This document shows, piece after piece, positions 18,531-27,732 of a stretch of DNA of 64,000 nucleotides; position 1 is the first letter of the stretch; every line of letters begins with the position of its first letter. The stretch covers positions 59,434 through 123,433 of the forward strand of contig JAOSKI010000010.1 in assembly GCA_027493675.1 (NCBI GenBank), given 5' to 3'. The notes beneath the pieces are model-generated. The model was not told the origin of the DNA. It saw only the letters and a list, made by a program, of their open reading frames with translations, and ran no database searches. This DNA is from Microthrixaceae bacterium. GTDB lineage: Bacteria > Actinomycetota > Acidimicrobiia > Acidimicrobiales > Microtrichaceae. The position numbers were made by a program, and so were the translations under genes.

Positions 18531-19628
18531 ATGAAACCTGAATTCCGTACACACTGGCTCCGACACGCACTGTTGGGCACGCTCCTCGTCGCCCTGGTCG
18601 CTACGGCCTGCACACCTCCTCGGACTCCGAGCAGGAAGGAACGCGCCCTGGGCTCGGCGGCGGGCTGGCTGGCCGCACAGTTCGACCAGGGCGGGCTGAT
18701 TCCCAGCCCATTCGATCCGAACCAGGCCGCGCTGTCCGACAGCGCCATGGCCATCGCAAGCCTTGAGGCCATCAACCACTCGGACGCGATCACCGACGCC
18801 GCCTATGGCGAGCTCCTGACGCGCATCGACGAGTACGTCCTCGACGGCGGCGGCAACGATCGACCCGGCGCGCTCGCGCGCCTGATCATCGCAGTCGTGT
18901 CGAAGGGCGACGATCCGCGTGACGTCGCAGGTGAGGACCTCGTCGCACGCCTGGAGGCCACGATCGTGCCCTCCGGACCGGCGATGGGACGCTTCGGCGT
19001 CCAGGATCCCACCTACGACGGCGTCTACCGGCAAGGCCTCGCGCTGGCGGCTCTGTCGTTGGTGAGCCCGCTTCCCACATCGGTCGATCCCGCGGGCGGC
19101 GCGGTGGAGGACCTGCCGGCGGTGGCCTGGCTCCTCGATCAGCAGTGCGGCGAGGGCCCCGCGGCTGGTGGCTGGATGAGTCATCGCACTGATCTCGGCC
19201 AGGCCTGCGGATTCGATCCCGTCACCTGGGTCGACGTCGACTCCAACGCTTCGGCACTTGCAGTCATCGGGCTCACCTCGGTAGGTGCGAGTGCACCGAC
19301 CGACCCGCTGACGTTCCTCATGGGATCGCGGACCGCTGAGGGAGGCTGGTCGTACAACGCGAGCACGACCGGGACCACTGATCCGAACTCCACCGGCCTG
19401 GTGATGGCGGCTCTGGAATCGCTTGGCTCCAGCCCCGACGCAGCGGCCGTCGACGCGCTGCTCGACTTCCAGTTCACCAAGGCCGACGCCGCCCAACAGG
19501 CAGACGTAGGCGCGTTCTGGTATCCGCCCTTCACACCGGGCGACCTGCGCGTGCCGAACCTCCTCGCGACCAATGACGCCCTGGTGCCGTTGCTTCCCGG
19601 TGTCTGGCCGGCGAACGTGACGCGCTGA
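18531..19628 (+). CDS. Riboswitch-controlled lipoprotein with alpha/alpha-toroid (prenyltransferase/cobalamin-binding-type) repeats
   Basis: ATG 18531 has GGAGGG 7 bases upstream; the 365-residue protein is intact, with lipobox VALVATAC. The mature part is built of helical repeats: WLAAQFDQGGLIPSPF, DRPGALARLIIAVVS, YRQGLALAALSLV, VAWLLDQQCGEGPAAGGWMS, DSNASALAVIGL, SRTAEGGWSYNAST, DPNSTGLVMAALES and LLATNDALVPLLPG. GGW and D-N-S/T-A signatures are those of the squalene-cyclase/prenyltransferase repeat, the same fold as the alpha domain of eukaryotic intrinsic factor and transcobalamin. The zinc triad of prenyltransferases and the DxDD acid of cyclases are not seen, and the protein is secreted, so catalysis is unlikely. 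With the upstream cobalamin riboswitch and the partner above, a surface B12-binding role is the best inference. Confidence 0.75.
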   Translation: MKPEFRTHWLRHALLGTLLVALVATACTPPRTPSRKERALGSAAGWLAAQFDQGGLIPSPFDPNQAALSDSAMAIASLEAINHSDAITDAAYGELLTRIDEYVLDGGGNDRPGALARLIIAVVSKGDDPRDVAGEDLVARLEATIVPSGPAMGRFGVQDPTYDGVYRQGLALAALSLVSPLPTSVDPAGGAVEDLPAVAWLLDQQCGEGPAAGGWMSHRTDLGQACGFDPVTWVDVDSNASALAVIGLTSVGASAPTDPLTFLMGSRTAEGGWSYNASTTGTTDPNSTGLVMAALESLGSSPDAAAVDALLDFQFTKADAAQQADVGAFWYPPFTPGDLRVPNLLATNDALVPLLPGVWPANVTR

Positions 19629-19657
19629 GGATCGGGGGCATGTAGCAGACTCCAGGC

Positions 19658-20277
19658 GTGCCCGAAGGCCACATCGTCCACAGGCTCGCCCGCGAGCTCA
19701 CACGCACGCTCAGCGGATCGCCCGTGCGGGCGTCGTCACCCCAGGGCCGATTCGACGCGGGAGCTGTCTGCCTCGACGGTGCCCGCCTGCTGCGGGCCGA
19801 GGCATGGGGCAAGTACCTGTTCTGCGGGTTCCGGAACCGACGACGAACCCGAGGACATGATCCTGCACGTGCACTTGGGGCTCGTCGGCCAGTTCCGTCG
19901 CAGGTCCAGCCCCCTCCGGAACCGGTCGGCGCCACACTGCTCGACCAGTCGGTCGTGGCAGGCATCGGCATCGTCTACGCGCCGAGCTGTCGTTCCTCAG
20001 CGGTATCCATCCCCTGCGTCCATCCGACGAGTTGAGGCGCGAGGAGACCAGCGATCTGTGGAATCAGGCCGTGGAGCTGATGCGTATCGGGCGGCGCCTG
20101 GGACGGATCGTGACCACCGATCCCGAGGAGATCGGACGCCCGCGCGGTCGCATGCGAAGCGAGGACCGACTCTACGTGCATCACCGCGAACACTGCCGGC
20201 GATGTGGCTCGGAGATCAGGACCGCTTCAGTGGGTGGCCGGCCATGTTGGTTCTGCCCGACCCGACAACCAGGCTGA
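19658..20277 (+). pseudogene. Endonuclease VIII/Fpg-type DNA glycosylase, internally deleted and frame-disrupted
   Basis: Start GTG 19658 gives MPEGHIVHRLARELTRTLSG, with the Pro1-Glu2 catalytic N-terminus of Nei-type glycosylases that excise oxidised bases. Later pieces are MILHVHLGLVGQFRR, GATLLDQSVVAGIG (helix-two-turn-helix), and the zinc finger CRRCGSEIRTASVGGRPCWFCPTR at the end. About 70 residues normally lying between GQFRR and GATLLDQS are absent (junction near 19905-19925) and frames change near 19825, 19990. Joined length is about 206 residues against roughly 260-280 in the family. Either a decayed gene or a deletion in the assembly; the intact catalytic and zinc ends favour the latter. 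Confidence 0.75.
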
Positions 20278-20466
20278 GCAGCCCCACCGACCACGGCGCG
20301 GGCCGCGCGACCCGGTGACGGATCGGCCGAGAGATGTGATCCTGTATGGAGGCGGTCGGACAGGGGGTAGCCCTCACCCCTGGTCCGCGCCGATGGGAGA
20401 GGAACCCATCAGGACCGGCCGGCGTCGGACGACGTCGGCCGGTCCCGCGTTCGTACGGATCGGGTA

Positions 20467-21028
20467 TCAGCTTCCGAAGTCCACCTGGGGTGGCGCCTCG
20501 TTGGCGGTCGGGGCATCGTAGAACTGCGCCTTGTGCACCCCGGACATGCCGACGAACAACGACCACGGGATCGTGACGATCGTCCGGTTCAGGGTGGCGG
20601 CAGCGTCGTTGTAGTACTGCCTGGAGAACGCGAGCTGATCCTCTGTGCGGGTGATCTCGCCGTGGAGTTGCTGGAAGTTCGTCGAGGCCATCAGGTTCGG
20701 ATAGGCCTCGGCGACCGCGAACAGGTTCGCCAGGGCCTGGGTCATCTGGGCGTCCGCCGCCGCCTTCTCGCCGACCGAACCGGCGGACTGCGATGCAGCC
20801 CTGGCAGCGGTGACCGCTTCGAGGGTGGAGGCCTCGTGGTCCATGTATCCCTTGACGGTCTCGACCAGGTTGGGGATCAGCTCCGCGCGCCTGGTCAGCT
20901 GCACGTCGATGCCGGCTTCGGCCTCCTCCACCGACACCTGTTGACCACGCAGCCTGTTCCAGTGCCGTCACCGCGAACAGCCCGACCACCACCACAAGCA
21001 CCACCACGATGATCACGACGATCGGCAT
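20467..21028 (-). CDS. LemA family protein
   Basis: Membrane-anchored coiled-coil protein. The N-terminus is a single hydrophobic helix (MPIVVIIVVVLVVVVGLFAV), followed after a frame change near 20960 by NRLRGQQVSVEEAEAGIDVQ, RRAELIPNLVETVKGYMDHE, and the family motif AYPNLMASTNFQQLHGEITR. It ends FYDAPTANEAPPQVDFGS, the usual LemA-type tail. Length about 187 residues fits. The gene follows a DUF2207 membrane protein on the same strand by 100 bases, the pairing frequently seen for LemA. Its biochemical role is not established. Confidence 0.9.
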
Positions 21029-21128
21029 CAGAACCTCCCGGGTCTGCTATCCAGTCTGGCCCACGCGGGTCGGGTGCAACGCGAAGGCACCACCGGCCAA
21101 CGGCAGTCTCGATATCGCCCGAGCCTGC

Positions 21129-22854
21129 TCACCACGAACCACCCCCGCCGCCACCGCCACCGGAGCCACCCGAGAACCCACCCCCCGCCCCGCTGGAGGA
21201 CTGCGGCGCGGCATACGCGGCACTGGCCGACGAGATGGCGCTGTTGAAGCTGCTGTTGAAGTCGCTGAACCGGTGGCCGTAGCCGTACCCCGCGCCCCAG
21301 CCGTACAGGTAGCCGACCTCGGGTGGGGCGACGCCCTGCGCCTCATAGCGCTTCGCCCATTCATCGGACACGCCCAGCGCCACCGCCCAGGGCAGATAGT
21401 GGGGAAACCAGTCGAGGTGTGCCGCCGCATCGAAGCGTGATTCCGATGAATCGGTGGAGAGGAAGCGGGCGAACCCACCTGCGCGCGACCAGACATCACG
21501 ACCTGCGTCGGTGCGCTTGGAGGATGCACCGGCGTCAGTTGCGTTCAACGAGCCGCACACGGCGAAGGCCATCACACCCACGATGAGGGCCATCGGGAAC
21601 TCCACGCCTCCGAACAGCGAGAATCCGGCCATGGCGACGGTACCTGCAAACGCCAGCCAAGCCAGCACCCGCATGAGTGCGCCGAGCACACTCGGCTGAA
21701 GGTACGGACGCGCCGCCGCCCTTGCGCCTGAGCCGAGTGCCTCCTTGGCGCTGTGGATGCGCTTGCCCGCGCCAACCGACTTGGCGACCAGGAAGACACT
21801 CCCCACTGCCGACAGGCCGAGGTGGTTCAACATGGACAACTCCCACGACTCGAGCCCGGCAGCCTGAGGGTCGGCGACCACTTCGACGTGCCAGTCCGGG
21901 CCACTCGGTGAGATGCGCAGCCCCCCGCGATCACCCAGGTCGAACAGAGTCGCCTGAAGTTCGTCGTCGGAGGCCTTCTCGTCGAGCACGCACACCGACC
22001 GCCGGCTGCACCCCGACGGGCGGTTCGAACACGACCGGGAACCCAGGCGGTCGCTCACGGGTGGCACGGAGTCCCATCAACCCCAGTGCCGCTCCGACGA
22101 TGCCGGCCAGTAGGACCATGACGAGGTTCTCACCGGGAACCTCGTTCGGTGGGACCTCGGCCGAAGGCATGCCAACTCGCATGGTCACAGGCTCGAAGGG
22201 GTCGAGCGGGCCTGTGGTCAACCGCACCCTCGAACCGTCGGTCGTCGGCTCGCACTCTTCGCGCTCCGCCATGACGCATTCGACCGAAGTGGGCTCGACC
22301 GGGAGGCTGACGGTCGCGTCCACCGCGCCGATGGGCATCTGCCAGCCCGAGCCGATCACGTCCCACCACCACAGCGTGGTGTCGGGATCCTCCACGCCTT
22401 GGATCACGCTCGGTTCGAGAACTGCGTTGGTGGTCCAATCGAGCACGTAGGTGTAGGTACCCGGTGTCAGGTACACATCCGCGCGTCCGATGCGCGCGGT
22501 CTCGGTGCCCGCTGCCGAGTCGGTCCACTCCCAGTGCTCGGGTACACCGTCGCGGGTGATCGAGAGAACCTTGACCGGGTGCTCGACGTTGCGGCGCGGA
22601 TCCACGGTGTCGAAGATCCTGAAGATCCCACGGCGGCTGATCGGGTAGGCGACCACGATCGTCTCCGTGGCGTGCAGCCGGCCATCGCGATCGATGGTCA
22701 TGTCCACGGTGTAGGACTCGATGCTCGCCACATCGGTGGAGCGGTCGCCACTTCCGGTGATGGGAGTGACGAACGCCGCGACCCCGGCCGCGGCCAGCAC
22801 CAGCACGGAGAACGCGACCGCGGCCACGCGACGGCTCCGGGTGCGGGACTTCAT
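21129..22854 (-). CDS. DUF2207 membrane protein (partner of LemA)
   Basis: ATG 22854 gives a basic start and signal-anchor (MKSRTRSRRVAAVAFSVLVL). The extracellular part carries the DUF2207 pattern (YTVDMTIDRDGRLHATETIV, SRRGIFRIFDTVDPRRN, TPGTYTYVLDWTTNAVLEP). A helix near 22100 (ENLVMVLLAGIVGAALGLMG) is followed by a cytoplasmic region, two further helices (MRVLAWLAFAGTVAMAGFSL and the next), and the family's final SGGSGGGGGGGGSW tail. One frame change near 22010 interrupts it. Start GTG 22890 would add 12 residues. Divergent from the gene pair at 23136-24938. Likely co-transcribed with lemA. Confidence 0.85.
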
Positions 22855-22997
22855 GTACGGGTGTTCCGAACTCCGGACGTCATCACTCACACGATACGAG
22901 CACGGAGTGGGTTTGCGGGCGGATCATCTCGCGTCACCGATCGCCGTGAGCCACCTCGGGGGTGGGACTCCCATCCCCTGGGACACGGAATCATCCC

Positions 22998-23026
22998 TTG
23001 CAACATGGAATGTCAACCAGTAAGAA
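22998..23026 (+). promoter_or_regulatory. Candidate sigma-70-type promoter
   Basis: TTGCAA (22998-23003) and TAAGAA (23021-23026) are 17 bases apart in an AT-richer patch of the divergent gap before the secreted-protein pair. It is consensus-like by eye only. Confidence 0.35.
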
Positions 23027-23135
23027 TCCGTTCCGAAGGGTTCGCACCATTTCGTTCGGGGAAGGGACGCTTGATGCCAGCGGAGATGACGCGCCGCTCA
23101 CACGCCGGGGTACGGGACACCGAACGCGAGGGGCC

Positions 23136-23851
23136 ATGGGAGGTGTCATCCTGGTCTGTCTCACCGGTTGCTACGGTGCCATCGGCTGCACGGAATCCTC
23201 CACCGACGAGCGCGTGTCACCGCTGCAGGGCGAGGCGACCGACGTCGGCGGCTCAACACGACGGCCGGCGGCAAACCCTCCGACGCCCCCGGGGAAGGCG
23301 CCGCGACCGGACCCGAGGACACTTCCGCCGAGCTCGGGGCATCCCAGGAGGAGGCAAGGGAGGAGGTCGCCGAGTTGCTCGAGCGCTTCGACGCTGCGCT
23401 CACGGCGTTGTACGCCAACCCGCTCGCAGCGGGCGACGACGAGCATCCCCTGTCGGTCAAGTGGTTGGAAGTCGTCGTGGGAGGTTCGCAGTTGGACAGA
23501 CAGGTGAGAGGGCGCATCCTCGCATCAGCCACCCGGGACCGAATGAGGATCGTGCCGGACGCACACGGCACGAGCTTCGCAAACGTCGCCATCGGGTTGA
23601 ACCAGGAACCCGACGGTTCGCTCACCTGGACCAACTGCGGTTACGCACCCGGCGTCGGGGTCGACCTCGGCACCGGGCAGGTGCTCGACGACAACCGCAC
23701 ATCCACGCGGGGCAGGGGCCGGGCAGTGCGAGGACCGGACGGGAGACTGTCGATCAGCGAGCTGTGGGACGACGAGACCGTCCTGTTGGATCCCGGGGAG
23801 CCCGACCCCTGCATCACACTTGCCGACCGCCCAGCAGGAGGCAGACCGTGA
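23136..23851 (+). CDS. Probable lipoprotein, first gene of a coupled secreted pair
   Basis: The frame from ATG 23136 reads MGGVILVCLTGCYGAIGCTESS, a short signal with a lipobox-like end, and passes near 23255 into a second frame that holds the body: KPSDAPGEGAATGPEDTSAE, EEAREEVAELLERFDAALTALY, FANVAIGLNQEPDGSLTWTNCGYAPGVGV and a final ADRPAGGRP. I do not recognise the family. A start at ATG 23074 (MPAEMTRRSHAGVRDTER) after a frame change is also possible and would supply a basic n-region. The stop TGA (23849-23851) overlaps the GTG of the next gene (GTGA), so the two are translationally coupled. Divergent from DUF2207. Confidence 0.55.
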
Positions 23852-24938
23852 GCCCGCGAAGAGCGCTGCTGCGTGACGGCGATCGCAGCAGCCACGATGG
23901 TCACGGTTCTGCTCGGAGTCACAGACCATGCCGGCGCCGCAACCGGTGGAGCGGGTGCAACCGGCAGAGGCGATGAGATCATCACCTCGATCCTGGCTGC
24001 CGGCTCCGGGCACGGTGGCGGCCCGGGTGGCGGCGGTTCAGGGGGTGGCGGCACAGCCCCGGTCTGCAGAACCCACGTGCTGAGCGACAGGCAGATCCTC
24101 TACCTGTTGCATGTGGCTTCAACCATGCCCGAACTGCTTCAGGCGTCCTTCCTGGAGGCACTCGAGGAATTCGCCAACACCTCAGTCACCGCCACCGATC
24201 CCCAGGTCACGCCTCCCCCACCACGACCGTCCCTCCGGCCTCCAACCCAACCTCCACCACTGCACCGGATGTGCCCACCACCACCTCCACGACGCTGCCG
24301 ATCGCCACAGACCCGACAGTCACCTACTGGGAGCTCACCGTGCGGATCTGCGACGGCGTCGCCGACACGATGAGCGTGAGCCCGCGTACGGCGACCACCT
24401 CGGTGCTGGGCGCGTCCGTGCTCGCAGGGGACCGCCTTCGCCACGCGACCCGTCTGCCCCCGCCGGTCCTGCAGATGTCGCCGCCTCCCCGCCTGGGGCC
24501 GTTTGGAGTGGTCACCGCAACCCTCGTCGGAGAGCCGGTGTTCTTCTCGGTCGATCCCCCGGAATCGTGCGGGACGCGGTTCCCTTCGCAGGCCGCCTCG
24601 TCGAGGTGGAAGCCACCCCGGACCACTTGGAGCTGTTCACAGGTGAACCGGAATCCGCGGGCCGGATCCACGAGTGCAGTGGCTTCGGGCTCAGCTACGA
24701 CGCCGGCGCCAGAGCATCGGTCAGTGAGCAAGCAGGCTCGGCCGACGCGTGCGTGCTGGTCTTCCAGCGAGCGACAGGATCGCCACGCAGGAGCGAGTGG
24801 CTCGGATACGCCGCCTTGGAATGGGCCGGCCGCTACCGCGTCGACGGGGGCCCTTGGCATCCCCTGGACGGCCTGTTCTCCACCTCGGTGTTCGCGATAT
24901 CGGTCGGCGAGGTGGACACCGTCATCGGCGACAGGTGA
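23848..24938 (+). CDS. Secreted Gly/Pro-rich hypothetical protein, second gene of a coupled pair
   Basis: The reading starts at GTG 23848 (VSPRRALLR) and continues after a frame change near 23870 as MTAIAAATMVTVLLGVTDHAGA, a classical signal peptide with an AGA-type cleavage. It is followed by a Gly-rich run, then CRTHVLSDRQILYLLHVASTM, a Pro/Thr-rich spacer (frame change near 24240), YWELTVRICDGVADTM, and a last domain EVEATPDHLELFTGEPESAG to the end GEVDTVIGDR (frame change near 24600) with a Trp/Cys pattern (HECSGFGLSY, YRVDGGPWHPLDGLF). No known family is recognised. Secreted protein with at least four Cys. GTGA overlap with the lipoprotein upstream suggests a joint extracellular function. 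Confidence 0.55.
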
Positions 24939-24939
24939 T

Positions 24940-27131
24940 TCACCGTCGGCGCGACACCGGAGCATCCTCAGGACCAACTCACCGGAGTGCAACCTCATGA
25001 GCTGTTCCAGCGAGCCGACAGGCAGTGCCGGCGAGAGCAGGTTCCCTTGGGCGGAGTTGCATCCCAGGGCTCTGAGCACGTCCAGCTCCTCGTCCGTCTC
25101 GACACCTTCGGCCACGGAGCTCAGGCCAAGTGCCTCACAGAGGTTCACGACGGCCTCCACGATGGAACGCTTCTGAGCGTCGGTGCAGATCCCCTCGACG
25201 AAGGAGCGATCGAGCTTCACCACGTCCACCGGCAGCCGGTGCAGGTAGGTCAGAGACGAGTAGCCGGTACCGAAGTCGTCGATCGCGACGCTCACTCCCA
25301 ACCCCCGGAGCTCCTCCAGGGCACCGGCCGCGTTGAGCTCGTCGCCAACCAGGACCGTCTCGGTCATCTCCAGGCACAGCGTCGTCGGATCCACTCCTGC
25401 GTCATCGATCGTCGCCTTCACCATGGCCACGAACCCCGGGCGTTGGATCTGGCGAGCGGAGACGTTCACAGACACCCGGAGGCCACTCCAACCGCTGCGC
25501 TGCGCCCAGCGCGCCAGCTGAGCGCAGGCCTCGCCGATTACCCACTCTCCGATGGAAGTGATCAGACCCGTCTCCTCGGCGACCTGCATGAACACCTCAG
25601 GGGTGACCAACTCGCCGTTGCGATGCCACCGTAGGAGCGCCTCGACCCCGTGCACATGCTGGGTCGAGCAGTCGGCTATCGGTTGGTAGTGGAGAACCAT
25701 CGAGTCGCCGCCGTGCGACGAACGGAGGTCCGCTTCGACTTGCTCGCGCACAACCGCGGTGCGTCGGAGCTCCTCGTCGAAGACGACCCACTGGCCCCGG
25801 CCACCCGACTTGGCCCGATACATGGCTGCATCGGCATCCCGGAGGATCTCCTCGGCGTCCGCCGCTTCGTCTGCGAACGCGATGCCGATCGACACCCCCA
25901 CGTGGATGTCGTGTCCGTCCACCTTGAACGGGGCCTCCAAGGTGGAGGCGATCCGGCCCGCGACCGCAGTTGCCGCATCGAGCGACTCGACCTCCTCGCA
26001 GAGCACGACGAACTCGTCGCCACCGAATCTCCCGACGACATCACCGGGACGCACCACGGTCCGCACCCGCGCGAGATGGCTCCCAACAGCGTGTCCCCAC
26101 CGCGTGGCCGAGGCTGTCGTTGATGGACTTGAAGTGGTCCAGGTCGATGAACAGCAACGCCATGTGATGATCGGGTTCGGAACCGACCTTGCCCGATGCG
26201 CGGTGGATCCGCTCGAAGAGCGCGGCCCTGTTGGGCAGACCGGTCAAGGGATCATGGGTGGCCTGACGTTGGAGCCGGTCCTGCAACTCGATGCGCTCGC
26301 TGATGTCACGCGCTGTGGCGGACAGGAATGCGATCCCCCCACTCTGGTCACAGGTGCGCGAGCACCTCGAGAGAGACCGGGAGCGTCACTCCTGTGACTC
26401 CTCGAGGGCGACCTCCCCACCCAGCTCCGAGTGCCGTCCTGCGAGAAGGCCTCGTTCACACCGAGCACAGCCTCGGCCAGGTCGGGCTGATCCACAATCG
26501 TGCACAGGTCGGCACCGAAGAGCTCGTACGCAGCGGAGTTCGCGTAGACGATCGTGCCGTCTGGGTCAGTCAGCAGCACCAGATCGTCGGTTGCGTCGAA
26601 CACCGACGCGAAGCGCGCCATCGCCCTACGGGCCTCGACCTCCTCGTTCACGTCGGACACGACCGCGACCATGCCGCCCACTCCTCGACCTCGCGCAGGT
26701 CGGAGATCCGTATCCGCATCCAGTGCCACGAACCGTCGGGAGCCAGCATGCGACCCTCCACCGACTGAGCACCGGCGCCACCCCGGACACGCTCGGTCAG
26801 GTCATGCACCATGACCACGTCTTCAGGATGCATCAACTCGGTGGTCGACCGGCCGGTCACATCGATCCGGCATCGGTTCGGGCCGGCGGTGGCGGGCCGG
26901 CTCGCCCAGCGGACCGTACCCGAATCATCCAGCACGAGGATCACGTCGAACACCACGTCGATCACCGAACGCAGGAACGACTCCAGGCGGTTCGGTTGTT
27001 CCTCCGAGTCTGTGATCGCCCCGAAGACCGCCAGGAGCAGGGACTCTGCGTCCAGCACCGACATCGTGGTGTCATCCCGAAGAGCACCGTCGCCGTCGGC
27101 TGCGGTCCGCGCGGATTCGCTCTCCGCCATG
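24940..27131 (-). CDS. PAS-PAS-GGDEF-EAL cyclic-di-GMP signalling protein
   Basis: Cytoplasmic signalling protein with both a diguanylate cyclase and a c-di-GMP phosphodiesterase domain. In order: a first PAS domain (DVVFDVILVLDDSGTVRWAS), a second (DATDDLVLLTDPDGTIVYAN), a GGDEF domain (DPLTGLPNRAALFERI, DHFKSINDSLGH) whose active site is GRFGGDEFVVL, and an EAL domain (VEALLRWHRNGEL, DDFGTGYSSLTYLHRL, DVVKLDRSFV). The inhibitory RxxD site five residues before GGDEF is present (RPGDVVGRFGGDEF), so feedback control is possible. Both catalytic motifs look intact. Frames change near 26690, 26420, 26290, 26060 and at the extreme C-terminus (stop taken at 24940). Start ATG 27131; GTG 27166 adds 12 residues. 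No transmembrane segment is seen. Confidence 0.9.
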
Positions 27132-27227
27132 GGCACTCGTTCTGGGGTCGGTGATGCCACGGACACTCCACGATTCGCGAACCAAGTGTAGTGAGAGTCA
27201 ACGAAGTCTGGCCGAGCTCAAGGCAAG

Positions 27228-27649
27228 TCACGCACCCCTCGCAACCCGCACAGCGGTTGCGATCATGGGCAGCTGCAACGGCAAGCGCAACCACAGGACC
27301 CAGGCGGGGGCCTTCACCTGAGGCCTTCCGGCGGAGGCGTCCACGGCCATCTGCACGTTCGCAGGGAACACCGCAGCGAGGACCACCACTGCGAGCGAAC
27401 CACCGACGCGCCTTGTGCGGGGAACGCCATCAGGATCCCTGCGGCGAGCTCGGCCGCCCCCGATACGGCCACGGCCTCGGAGCGCCACGGGAACCAGCGG
27501 GGGACGATCCGCCGGAACGGCCCGGGTACGACGAAGTGCAGTGCTCCCATGACCACCATCAGCGCCGCGAGCCTGAGACGCCTACGATCCCAGGGGGGAT
27601 CGGCGAGAGGATCCCGGAGGCGGTCCATGGGTGATGTCGCGGTTTCCAT
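27228..27649 (-). CDS. DoxX-like small membrane protein
   Basis: ATG 27649 gives METATSPMDRLRDPLADPPW and then four hydrophobic segments: LAALMVVMGALHFVVPGPFR, the AVAVSGAAELAAGILMAFP motif typical of DoxX proteins, SLAVVVLAAVFPANVQMAVD, and WVLWLRLPLQLPMIATAVRV. The second half reads in another frame (break near 27415). About 139 residues, usual size. DoxX-family proteins are inner-membrane proteins of unclear role, some linked to redox stress. Divergent from the GH3 lipoprotein gene. Confidence 0.8.
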
Positions 27650-27732
27650 CCGACAGTTCCTAGCCGACCCTGGTCGTCGATGCGTGACCGGTGACTTCGA
27701 CCGAGCATCCTCAGGCCGGTAGGTTGCCGGAC

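Noticed and set aside
22399..23976. Open frame of 525 codons on the plus strand
   Set aside because: It crosses the antisense of DUF2207 and the frame of the lipoprotein at 23136; its residues are Arg/His-rich with no domain. Treated as a shadow.
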